A stretch of 64,000 bases of DNA from Spirodela intermedia (lineage: Eukaryota > Streptophyta > Magnoliopsida > Alismatales > Araceae). Shown piece by piece: positions 35,301-47,190 of this stretch (positions are counted from its first letter, which is position 1; every line of letters starts with the position of its first letter). The notes beneath the pieces are model-generated. The model saw nothing but the letters and a program-made list of their open reading frames with translations. It ran no database searches and was not told where the DNA came from. The translations under genes were made by a program, and so were the position numbers. The stretch is from NCBI GenBank assembly GCA_902729315.2, contig LR746274.1:8326537-8390536 (forward strand). Direction: 5' to 3'.

Positions 35301-38300
35301 GCATTGCAATGGTGAGCAAATGATGGAAGCTGAGAAATTGATATTCCAAACCTGGTGGAAAGATATATTGTCTACATTCTTTTTCTCTCCGCTCATTATA
35401 TTCTTCTCTTCTAAAAAGTTATCACCGTCAACAGAAAAAGCACAGTCCAGGAGGGGGAGATGAAGCAATAACATGAATTACTGTACATAGAAAATATTCA
35501 CATCCACAGACGGTAATGCTTCAGATTTTTTTGGAATTCGATCATAGCACAACAAGCTATGATTTTGACGGGTGAACACTTGCATGAATAAGTATAATGC
35601 ACACTGTTGGTTCAACAAGGGTAAACAACTTTTGATATATGTATATATTAGATTCATACTATATGAAAAAATAAAAATACATTACACGCTAGATAATGCT
35701 TAATATTGAACTAAATGCATTACAACAATGTAGTATACAACAAATAATCTATAATGCACATCAGCAGAACATGGATTCACATTCGGAGGAAAAACATCTT
35801 TAACCATTTAAAAGCACACAAATGCAAACTGCCATAAGTGATCGCAATTGCACAAATGGTATCATAGCCTCTTCTTACATTTTGGTAATCAAAAAGGAGA
35901 AAAATAATGGACTCTGAGAGGAGGAAAATTACATGAAGATGCACATGTGGAAGCGACATGTGAGAAAAATGAAAAACAAATTGGAAAAACAACAGAGGAT
36001 GTAGTGAGCAGTCAACAACTTTCCTAAGTTATCCACCAGGTCTGAGCTGGATGAAAACATATTGACGGTCAACCCATACATGACCCGGAGCTCTTCCATT
36101 AGCGTAAATCGTATCCTCCTCATAGCTCTAGGCCACCACTCCAAACCGCCATCATATGTTAAATAAGCAACTTTCCTACTCAAACTACTTCCAACATTTT
36201 GGGATTACATACCATTTTCAGGACAAAGCACATCTTCATTTCTGGTTATCTACCAGAGAAAAACTATCATAAAAAATGTTGTTCATGTCCGTCATTAACA
36301 TCAATTAATGAAAACCGTTTGAAAAAAAAGATAATGACAAAATAATGCGTCAAACTTACAGGATGTGATCCTCTCTGGAGGAGGAATTCGAGTGCAGCAT
36401 GACAGAAGAAACCAAATCTTTCTGCATCGTTCCTCCCTCCATATATGCACCCAGTCCAAAACATGCTGCATGGAATGAAATCACAAAATATACATTGACA
36501 AGAAATCAAAGACGAAGATATTCACAGGGAAGCACAAAGTACTCGCAATACAGAGCATCTGACAAAGCTTGACCCAAAGGTTTCACAGAAACCCGATAAG
36601 GTTTCTTCATTTCCTCTTTAGTATCTAGCCATGGATAAATTCAACATTAGAGTTCAATCAAGAGAACTGTAAAGCATCTAGTGGTGAATGCCAGGCAAAT
36701 GTCTATTTCAGTTCCTCGAAGTGTTAACTGTGTCTCTGATAATTTATTAAGCATTCGGGCCTTTTGATGAAGGTGGGAAACTTTTCGCTGTTGACATAAG
36801 TACAGAGCACAACAGATTGGATAGCTTAGAGCGGCCAGCCCGTGCTTGGAATTCAAACCACCACAGAAACAATCAATGTAGCCCAAATATACTAAGTCCA
36901 TAGTGCCACATGTACTGAATGTAAAAAAGGGGAGCACAAGATCATATGATCAATTAACTCCTAAAAAGACAGCCCATACAACATTTTGCCATTTTACACA
37001 ATACCACTTTAGTAACCCAAAGCGCTCAAGATTGAGGGGTAAATCCCTTCCTTATTTCAATATCCTAACGCACAGCTTCAATTTAAAGCGTACACAACTG
37101 ACCGCCCTCTCTACCAAATAAATCTGGTGTATAAGTATCTACCTCTTCCAATCATTCCAAACGACCCAGAGTCTCGAGTAGGACTAGACTATACAATCAT
37201 TTTTTCTATTATCCATGAGTATCCACTGGCGATCCCAGCTCCTCAATCACTTCTTGGACAATCGACCAAATAATTACATCAGAAGATATAAATTTGACTA
37301 AAGATGGCAAGGACACCAATTATTCCGGGCGATTCCCTTTGGGTATGGTTGTGTTACAATCAGTCAATTTTCTATCACCATGTAAATCTTATATCCGCTG
37401 CAGGCCACTTGTCTCATCAACAAAACCTTCATAGTATGAAGGATTATCTTCTCTATCCCTTCCACGAGCCATTTGGCCTTTTTATAACCTAAGGATTATA
37501 GGCAAACTGTCCTCAAAAACTTTAAGCAACATTTGGATCTCCTGAGTACACAACCCCTTATCTTCTCTTCTCTTCTACCATGGTAACAAAGTAATGTCAT
37601 CATCATACTTGGTACACAGAAGAAACTTCTCCCCTTTCCCCTAGCCTCCATTTCTCAACTACCACAAGAATCATGTTCTCGCTTGTGGCTCTTTCCTGTA
37701 GCCCATCCCTGCCTGAATGCCTTAGTATTATGCCATCGACTAGAATTCCCATAAGTGGAAATCAGTCTAGAAAATCAAAGTTAAATTAAAATTGGTACAG
37801 GAACTTTGTACAAAATTTTCTTTTTGCAAGATGTCTTTCTGGCAAAAGAAGATGATTAACATCTAGTAGATAAGTCTGTATGAGAGGTAAAACGCGGAAC
37901 AGAAGCAAAAAGCACCCAGGAAAAAAATCCATAAAAAAATGTAAACCGCCATTACCAGCAGCTTTATGGCTTGAATTGTCAGATCATTCATGTTTAGTGT
38001 GTATACAAAAATGAGAAAACCATATGCAAGGAATAGAAGGTGTACTCATATGAAGGTTTTATTACCTGTTCTGTGGCTCCAGAAAGTAGACAGAAAGTCC
38101 TTCAACTTTTCCGAACCACATTTTTATTTCCGTTCCCCCCCATGCAAAGCTTCGACTGAACTGAAAATCTTTCACCTGCATCTCAGGCAAGAGCACATTA
38201 CTTCCGTTACAACAACATGACACAGAAACGAAAGCTACACAAAAATTAATCGAGTAATGTGACAGTATCGTTGAGGACAAGGACAATAGTATCAGTAAAA

Positions 38301-41300
38301 ATGACCAGCATTCACACCAGGTACAGGATAAAACTAACGTATCTTTTACCAGAAACTACTGGGCTTCTATAACCTGTGTCCATAAACTTTCACTTGCTTA
38401 CCATTAGCAATTAAGATACGAATATTGTTCTAAAACTTGGAGGTTTCTCAAAACTGATAAAATTAAAGATGATGCAAAAGAAGAATAGATAGAGAGATTC
38501 GAGAGAATGAGGGAGAGAGGGAAATTTCGTCGAAAAAATAATCTATGAGAAAAGTGCTGCCGGATCAGCCAATTTCAAAGAAACTGATTCCTGACCGGCG
38601 TGAGAAAGTTTGACAACATTTGTCTAAAAAATTTCAATGTTCACTGTGCTTGATGATGCAAGTGGAGGAAAAATGCAGCACTTAGACACCATAAGGAAAA
38701 TAGAGGAAGGAGAACCATAGAAGGATCCAATGTCCTTTCCTCATCCACCACCTCTACTAACCCTGCATCCAACCCTGAGAAAACAACTAATGTCAAACAT
38801 CTAGAAAAGTGATGGATTGAGTGGAAATTCAGAAATTATTATATTTTTGACCTCTTACGAAAATATGTTCATACAATTATCATCCATTCTCTCTTGGTTC
38901 ACCTTACTCGATCAATTATCATTTTTTCAAGCGGAGAGTTCATAGTGCTTAATCTAACAGAAAAACTCAGAAAATTTTCCACTGCATTTACATCACAAAG
39001 ATGCATCACGTCAAGATCAAACCCTTCTGATCTGGGAGCCGGGTCTGAATCCGTACTCTATTGCAAATTCCTGTATCTTTCCTCTCATTTGACTCGTAAG
39101 GGGAACTGCCGATTCCTATGTCTTTCTCTTGAAACAGGATTGGATACTAGTAATTTGACCCACTTACTGAGCACACAAGAAAGGATCAACCAAGCAGCCC
39201 ATGCAAAATTTCACTTCTCGCACTCAGTCTTGATGCTACAGAATCCTAGACATACAGCAGATGATACTAGAAGAGTTTACTAAACAGTATTTCTCAAATA
39301 TTTCCAGAAAATATTATGTCAGACCATTGAGGTTATGTTAGGAGAGAATTCATCACCAAACAGAACTAGAATCCAATCATCAGTGAAGGGCCACGAGAAA
39401 ATACTTTTTGAGGAAGATTATTATTTGGTTCTTATGGATAATGAATCATTAAGGAATATCTTCAAATCTTATTATCATTCCCCTGAATAAAACAGTTCAT
39501 TTAGATAAGAACAATAAGCACTGGAATAAGTAGAAATATCCTCATAACATAAAACTAGGCTGTAACCAATTCAAGATCTTTGATAGAGACGTCTACAAAA
39601 AAATTCCAGAAACTTACATTACTAAGGTTCATGCAGTCATATTTTGGAAGGATAATTTCAACATTGTGCCCAAGATCCTGAACAGCACGTGAAAGACTGG
39701 TGACAACATCACCAAGCCCTCCCACCTGCAGTACAATAATCATATGAGAAATAAATCACGAGGCTAAAGCTCTGCAGAGTTTCTTCATAAAGTACCACAT
39801 AGAGCAGTCTAACAGTGCAGAGTCTAGAGCTTATTCGCTAGGGAAAACCAATTATAGCTATACAGGAAACATTCAAGCTAACCTTGGCGATAGGTGCCAT
39901 TTCGACAGCAATATGTACAATATGCATTGGAGGCTCCTTATGAAGGCCTCCAGTTACAGGAATGTGATAGTCCATTTGGTTTCTGTTATCAAATGTTCCA
40001 CCATCTTCTCTATCGGAGAATACAAAGTCCATCATATATGCATCCAATGGAACCTTAACTACAAAAGAAACGCAAGTACCATTAGTCGGAGTAAAGTACA
40101 TAAAAAAGTGGATGTGAAGGAGATGAGTAATAAAGTATGGAACAGTGAAAGACTATCATCAATAAGAAAACTCCTCGGGTCGAAAAAAAAGGCCATTCAG
40201 CACATAAAATTCTCAAACGTAGCATGAAAATAGTCAGAAGAACAATAGAACGCTCTAACTTCACTGAAAGACTTTACTAGCAGACTTTTGGTGATGGAGA
40301 GGGACGTAGAGGACAGGGAACGGGGGATAAATGTCAGAAGTGAGATACACAAAGAACTTCAAAGATGAAATCATCTACATAACACCCATCTCAAGGGATG
40401 AAGTCATAGCATTCACCCAAGTTCCAGTAATAGGCATGGCTTGAAACAATACATGGCGAGCTTATGTCAGTCTGCTGGTGTATCTGGACAGATCACTGTC
40501 TTCCACTTGCTGGGTTCAAGGTCAGAGTAACAATGTGAAAACATCACCCTGATAAGTCTGTACTGTCAACGTATTGGTTCACGTAGGAGAGTGCAGAAAG
40601 ACAACTCATCTACTGGCATAAAGCTGATCATATATTTTAAGATCTAACTTCAGATATCTCCATTAAAAATGATACAGTGATGTAGACATACCAGTTGCTT
40701 GGACATGTGAACCGTGTTCTGATGAAGCCATTCTCTGAGGAGGTAAAGGACCAGCATGATGAGTCCAACGGTTAAATGAGCATCTGAGCCAAATATCATG
40801 TCTCCCATTCAAGACAGTATTGGAAGGGTTGTAAAAAACTGTAACTTCTCTCCCTGCTTGCACTTCAAGCGGCTCTGTATAAACTATATGCTTTTGTGAT
40901 AATAGAAAACTTTTCATGGTTTTCGCCTTTGTTTCAGCTTTCAAGGACAAAGCTTTTTCAGCCTGTTTCAACGTGAATCCTCATGAGACGAAGAAACCAG
41001 CAGTTTAGGTGTTGCATGATGCAGAAAATTCAGACAAGAGATAAAACAGATAATTACAAATGTTTTGTAAGACTCGTAAAACCAATAAATGTTATAAGAA
41101 AAGACAACTTCCTGTGACTTCAGGGAAGATAAGCCAATATCGTCACACCCATACTGACCTTACTCTTAGCCGCCTCCACTTTTAATTTCCTTTCCTCTTG
41201 AATCTTGTCGTATATATACTCTTCCTCATCAGCCCAGAATATTTCTTCAGAGATACAATTTGGAACAACTGCATGGAAGTCCTGGTTGTTATTGTTATCA

Positions 41301-44300
41301 TATATCCTAGCATTCTTCGGGGGTCCATCAGCAAATACCCAATCCATTACAAGAGCTCTGTCAGGAACAATAACTACACAGAACAAGTGTATTAGGAATC
41401 TAGAGATGGTAAAACTAGCCAATCTTACTTTGAGGCAACTGAAGTAGAAAATAGATATCAGAAAACTTGATAACAATCTCAAAACCTCAAACTTTAATAA
41501 AAGTTAAATGTAGACCCAATAATATTTTCCAGACGTTTGGCTCTTAACTTAGAATATCATATTAATGTAGACATTTCCTTACTATCATAGCTTTGTGAAG
41601 CTACTCTGACTTTTACTGTCAAGTAAATAAGCTCTCATCGGATGGTCCAGTGATTTTTGCTTCCCTATCTTTGCCTGGGTACAGGCAGAGATAATCTATA
41701 GATCAGTAATGTTCTCAATGGCGTCTTTAGAGACCAAGTGCAAATGGTATAAATAATAGTGTTACCAAAAATTTGTATCCTTGTTAAAAGGGTATGCAAA
41801 GTTAGCACACCGAACTAGAATTATCTCGAATCTGATAAGACGAGCATGCATATAACTGTTTATAAAATATTAGCTTGGGTTCTTTCTTGGCAAATGACTA
41901 CGACCAAGTATAGAAAAAAAATATTTTCATTGTGACATATCTGTGGTGGTTTCTATCTCATGGCACAGTGGATCAGAAAAACGAGCTCTAATCTTGGATT
42001 ATTCCAGGTTTCGTTTCTGAACTGACTGAACTAAGAGAAAAAAATTGAGCAACGCCAGAACGAATTTTCTAGGTTTTCATGCCAAAACGATGACCATTAA
42101 CAGACCTCCATTTTGCTAATCACCTAAATCTCCTTTTAAAGGGTATTTAATGTGAATCCCTTACCCGGAACAGGTATCTCCTCGTATGAGGATATTTTTC
42201 ATTATGAAAGCACACAAAAAGTTTTTTCAAAGTATAAAATGAATCGTTTAAACTAAAAAATGAATCCCCACCCATGCTATGGCCTCTACACCTATCATTT
42301 GCGTTAAGCGAACGTTTGCTGAACTTTTTTCCACAAATTAAAACCTTTTCACTCGTCTAAAGAGTTTTTTTCTTTAACCATAGCTGTAGGGGCCATGATC
42401 AAATTTACTTCAAGAAATAAGGAAAAGAAAGAAAGCAATGGCGTAATCTTTAACAAGGATATGCTTTCAGTTTTCACTGTTCTAAACATAAGACTGACTT
42501 TATATTAACGCATACCATCAGCATACCACCAATCACCATCCTTTTTATCAGAACGGGAAAGCCTTTCAGAAATAGAGGGACCATCCGTCCATTTATTATA
42601 ACCTCCATGCAACCAAATCTCAGTAGCATGAGCAAGTGGGCGGGAGCTTCTGTTGTAGAAAATTCGAACCATGTCCTTTTCTTTGAATACAGTCGGTTCT
42701 ATGTGCCATAAACTTTCAACGGACGGAACAGCCTGTCTTATAAGATGGTATAGAGCTTGTCGCCTTTTTTCAACCTCAATCCTTGCCTGTGCTCGGTCGG
42801 CTTCTCTTCCTGCTCTTTCTTCTTCTTCTCGGCGTTGCTCTTCAGCCTGACGTTCTCTCTCAGCTTGTTCTTCTGCAAGTTTCTGAAGTTCCCTTCGTTT
42901 CTCTTCAACCAAAAACTCTTCAAATGCAGATGCATTCATTTCACCCTCTATGTCAATATGAAAATCCTTGAAGTCATTATTCTCATATATACTCCCACCA
43001 TTGAAGAACACAAAATCCATCTTGTATGCCTCTTTAGGAACATGAATTTGGCAAGACCACCAATCTCCATGAAGGTCGGTCTTGTGCAGTTTCTCAGTAA
43101 AAGACTTCCATTTCCAATCATTGAAAGCTCCCTTAATAGAAATATCTGATTCATTTACAAGGGCAGATATGCTTCGGTTAAGAAAAATTTGACAAGGCTG
43201 ATCAACTTTCATCACTTGTGGATAAAAAAAGATCTTCTTCCCACTGGAAACGTTTTCCTCAGCAATTTTATTTAGAATTTGTTTCTGTATTTCTGGGTCC
43301 ACCTCATCCTCTGGTTTTACCTCAACAACCGTTTCTTCTTCAACACTTAAATCTACAACGTTCTCTATGTGACCAGTCATCCTTTCTTCCTCTGACGACC
43401 TATCAACAACCTGCTCTTCATCCAAAGTTTTATTTAGAATCTGTTTGTGTATTTCTGGGTCCACCTCAATCTCTGGTTTTGCCTCAACAACTGTTTCTTC
43501 TTCGACACTTAAATCTATAACGTTTTCTACGTGACCAGTCGTCCTTTCTTCCTCTGATGACTCCTCGACAACTTTCTCTTCATCCACACCATTATCTTTA
43601 AGGCCTTTCATGTCCCCTAGAATATTTTCCGTCTGATCCTCAACATCGAACACCGTTTGTTGTAATGATTCTGTCTTTCCCGTTTCACTGGAGATAATTG
43701 ACATTGAATCCTCTTCTTCTACCGGTGATACTTCCCGTCCAATTCCGTCATGATTACTTACTTTGTCCCCCTTTTCATCTACCATGTTGTCTGTCCTGGC
43801 AATGTTTTCATCCTCCTTCTCAACAATTTTATCACCCTCCAACTCATCAGTATCAATCCGATTGGAAATTTTAGTGGGATTTGAGGATAATACCTTCCCT
43901 TCTACAGATTCAGTGCCTTCAATTTCTTCCTCCAAATCATCTGTGTTCTTTTGCGTGGGAACAAATGAGCTGACTGTGACACTCTTTGTCTCCAGAATAG
44001 TTTTTTCACTAGATCTAGAAACCATGTCGCCATCTTCTATTGCTTCCTGGTCCTTTTTCTGTGTGCTCGTCCCAATTTGTTGTCCTGGAGAAAATCCTCT
44101 GGGGGTGGAACGGTTGGTCTTTGGGATCAAACTCCTCCTTGAACGCCGCCTCGGGTAGTCTGCAAGTAATCTGTTGTGAAGGGACCAGGATTGGCACAAT
44201 TTTTTATACCATGCCACCAGCGTGGGTGCTCACCTGAGCTTGCTGTCATGCGAGGTAGAGCTCTCATTTGGGGGATTTGTCTACAACATGTGGGAGACTG

Positions 44301-45384
44301 GAACACAGAGATGAAAACAGAAGAGAAGGAACACATTCAAAATATCACCCTTGACATCAAGGCCATCAAGGTCAATTCAAAGAAATATCTTAAAAATCTT
44401 TACTTCAATTCATTAAAATAATTTACGATGCATAAGCACGTAGATCATTCCCAGAAATAGGAGCGCCAAACAGTAATGGTGGCATGGCGTTCTTCCATCA
44501 CGGTCAGAAAAAATGGAGATGCTAAAGATTCTGTCTCTACTAATCAACTGAAAGCGAAGAGAATTCATGATCATATCTCAAGCACCAGAAATGTATAAAT
44601 TACCTCTCGCATTTAGAAGAACTATCCCAGAAGAAAGAGGACGCTGAAAGATGTAGGACTCGATCAAACACACACAGAGATACAAAGCGACAGCAGCTCT
44701 CGCTCATTTCTGACAAACAAATCAAGAAAAATCTGCGAAAAAGGTTTTCCACCACAACCACAACCAATATGGCAACAAAAGCTGTCCATTAAATATTAAA
44801 ATTTTGCACCATCTGCTCACCAGAAATCTGTAAAAATAAGAAAATATGCTTCACGTCCGTAGAAAATAGAAATAAGAACGAAAAGCAAAGTGCCCCAGTG
44901 AAGTGAAGGAGACGGGCAGGAGAATTTCATAGCATCAGAATTTTTCTACAGCTCACGTAAAAAAAATGCATAATAGCAATAAAGTCGAAAAGCAAAGTCC
45001 CCAGTGAAGAACTGAAGGAGACGGGCAGGAGAATTTCATAGGATCAGAATTTGTCTACAGCTTACGTAAAAAGTAGTCATTATAGCGATAAAAGAACGAA
45101 AAAAAAAGTCCCCACTGAAGAACTGAAGGAGACGGGCAGGAGAATTTCATAACGTCAGAATTTATCCACAGCTTACGTAAAAAATAGCCATTAAAGCGAT
45201 AAAAAAAAGGAAAAGCAAAGTCTCCAGTGAAGAACAGAGGGAGACGGGGAGGAGAATTTCATAGCATCAGAATTTATCTACAGCTTACTTGAGACGACAG
45301 ATTCACAATGGGCCTGATCCTGAATCCTCCAGGGAGTACCTCCCTGCAGTCCACAGGGCCCCTGGCATGGAGAGTAATCTCCAT
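31382..45384 (-). CDS. SS3: Starch synthase III (plastid ADP-glucose glucosyltransferase)
   Basis: Sixteen exons (5' to 3'): 45384-45289, 44297-44234, 44159-42516, 41373-41159, 40962-40692, 40058-39883, 39725-39618, 38175-38066, 36465-36360, 35266-35096, 35014-34886, 33170-32988, 32883-32752, 32644-32533, 31968-31845 and 31511-31382, about 1256 residues in one frame. The first two exons encode the transit peptide, which runs into DYPRRRSRR as in rice. An acidic spacer follows, with a 54-residue repeat at about 242-350 and a charged coiled coil at about 468-525. Three CBM53 starch-binding modules lie near 360-457, 535-640 and 700-803. The GT5 catalytic domain starts near 813 with [17 protein letters not shown] (KVGGL 822-826) and ends with KTGGL at 1170-1174 and [12 protein letters not shown]. 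The enzyme extends amylopectin chains on granules. All key motifs are intact. An extra upstream frame at 45736-46047 is not needed. Confidence 0.95.
31560..31860 (-). repeat. 147-bp duplication containing the exon-15 splice donor of starch synthase III
   Basis: The segment around the donor of exon 15 (last exon base 31845) is repeated 147 bases further into intron 15 (equivalent base 31698). The shared words are gcaagtgtatgatctaggaa and aaaccaataccactc-cctgtt on the + strand. On the gene strand the true site reads CAACAG|GTGAGTGG and the copy CAACAG|GCGAGTGG, a GC donor. Confidence 0.9.
32049..32086. repeat. (CT)n microsatellite in starch synthase III intron 14
   Basis: Pure run, reading GA on the gene strand. 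Confidence 0.95.
32296..32344. repeat. (CT)n microsatellite in starch synthase III intron 14
   Basis: Second long run in the same intron, about 190 bases before the exon 14 donor in + coordinates. Confidence 0.95.
36466..38065 (-). other. Long intron 8 of starch synthase III
   Basis: The longest intron of the gene, about 1.6 kb. I see AT-rich sequence without a coherent second gene or a clear transposon; the short frames inside match no known family. Confidence 0.5.
43271..43594 (-). repeat. 162-bp coding duplication (54-residue acidic repeat) in starch synthase III
   Basis: Two in-frame head-to-tail copies, 43594-43433 and 43432-43271 on the gene strand. Both read approximately EEERxTGHxENVxDLSVEEE, then TVVExKPExEVDPEIxKQIL, then NKxxxEExV, where x marks differing positions. 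The repeat lies between the transit peptide and the first CBM53. Confidence 0.93.
44879..45290. repeat. About 108-bp tandem repeat (four copies) reaching the exon-1 donor of starch synthase III
   Basis: Copies begin near 44880, 44988, 45096 and 45210 with gaaaagcaaagtccccagtg, followed by gagacgggcaggagaatttc and ctacagcttacgtaaaa. The last copy runs into exon 1, so the real donor (CAA|GTAAGCTGTAG on the gene strand) is the edge of one repeat. Each other copy carries a similar ACGTAAGCTGT or ACGTGAGCTGT word in intron 1. Confidence 0.9.
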
Positions 45385-46320
45385 TTCCTCTGCTCCTGTT
45401 GCTGCAGCTGCAGATGTCTGCAGAGATCACCCTTCCCCGGACAATCTTGTTCCCCCAATGAGCCCACACCCCCCCCCCTCCCCGCTTTCCACTCACCCAC
45501 AAACAACAATCACTTCCGTACCCAGTTACAGCGAAATACAGCAGGAGATAAACCAGAGACGTTCAGAGGTAAAAGCCATCCCAAGAAGAAGCGTCTAACA
45601 GCAGAGCCCCAATTCCAACCCACCCCATCAGCCCTCCTCCTAATTACCCTTCCTCTCTCCCTTATCACCCTCCTCCTCTACTCATCGTCCTCTACCCTCC
45701 AAAACCCTGCACGATCCTCCAAAAACAGACCAAAATCAACGGTCGATCCTTCTCCCCGGCCAAACCAGAGGGCCCCCCACCACCTTCTTCTTCGCCGACT
45801 CCGGCGACGTCACGTTGTAGGCCCCTCCCGACTGGTTCGACGGCGGTGCTTCCTCCGCCGAATATTCCGGAGAGAGAGAAGAAGAGAGAGAGGGGGCCCA
45901 GATGGCCCCACAGGAGCAGCGACCCTTAGCGCTTACCCATGATCGATCTGTGATCGACGCCGCAGTGGATGAAAGCAGAGCCGGACATGTGGTGGTGGCG
46001 CTCGTTACCGCATCCACGTCGGCGGGGGAGGTGGATTCTGGCCACACGTCGAGATGCTGCGGCAGAGTCTCATGTGATAAGCTAAGCTCACTGCCACATT
46101 TTGGTCTTTATGAAAACTCCCTTAAATATGAAAATATTGTTTTCATACCCTTTTTCGAACTGTCATGTGAATAACTTTCGTGTTTTATTTTCTTGAAACC
46201 CCTCACCAATTTTTGAATTAAGGAAATCCCAAGTTGTTTTAATTTTATTTTGTTAATAGCATCTCTCAAATCATTGACTTACGGGAAAGAGTGTAAAATT
46301 CTTAGAACTGTCATTATATT
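45385..46320 (-). promoter_or_regulatory. Upstream region of starch synthase III
   Basis: Sequence 5' of the start codon. The first 500 bases are rich in C and T on the + strand (A/G on the gene strand) and probably hold the leader and core promoter. Open frames on both strands at 45289-46047 have low-complexity translations and resemble nothing known. From 46080 the DNA becomes AT-rich. Confidence 0.45.
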
Positions 46321-47190
46321 TGTTGTTGATCGTTAATGACCCTTGTAAATTGACACCTATAATTAGTCAACTATTTCCTTTATATATTGATAGTTGTTCA
46401 AATACTAATGTTATCTCTCCAGTTGACCCTTAATGTGTAAATTGATCATACAATTAGTCAACTACTTCCTTTATCAATTGACCATTGTTCAAATAATGAT
46501 GTTATCTCTCTATTTGACCCTTAATGACCCTTGTAAATTGATCCTAAAATTAATAAACTATTTCCTTCATCAATTGACCATTGTTCAAAGAATGATGTTA
46601 TCTCTCCAATTGACCCCTAATGACCCTTGTAAACTGATCCTAAAATTAGTCAACTATTTCCTTCATCAATTGACCATTATTCAAATAATGATGTTATCTC
46701 TCTATTTGACCCTTAATGACCCTAGTAAATTGACACCTATAATTAGTCAACTATTTCCCTTGTAAATTAATCTTCAATCAGACTATTATAATTGCTCCAA
46801 TTGACCCCTAATGACCCGTGTAAATTGACCCCTAAAATTAATTAATTATTTCCCTTGTAAATTGACTCTTGTTCAAACAATGCTATTATATCTCTAGTTG
46901 ACCCTTAATGACCCTTGTAAATTGATCCATAGAATTAGTCAATTATTTTCCTTGTAAATTGACCATCAATCAAACAACACTATCATATCTCAATTGACCC
47001 TTAATGATCCTCCTAAATTGACACTTATATTAGTCAACTATTTCCTTTGTAAATTGACCCTTTTTCAAACAATGTTATTATCTCTCTAATTGACCCTTAA
47101 TGGCCCTCAAAATTGACCCTAGAATTAGTCAACTATTTCTTCATATATCGACACTCAATCAAACAATGGTATTATCTCACCAACTGACCC
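46320..47190. repeat. 96-bp minisatellite rich in TTGACC (W-box core) words
   Basis: About nine diverged units with the marker ttatctctc at about 46411, 46502, 46598, 46694, 46790 (decayed), 46887, 46981, 47077 and 47172. A unit reads roughly ttgacccttaatgacccttg, taaattgatcctaaaattag, tcaactatttccttcatcaa, ttgaccattgttcaaataat. About 16 TTGAC[CT] words fall in the array. It lies 0.9-1.8 kb upstream of starch synthase III and downstream of AXR1. Confidence 0.92.

Noticed and set aside
45289-46174. Long + and - strand frames upstream of starch synthase III
   Set aside because: Low-complexity translation, overlap with exon 1 and the leader, and no family match.
46320-47190. CRISPR-like array
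   Set aside because: Units are contiguous, all of similar sequence and without unique spacers, in a plant nuclear genome.
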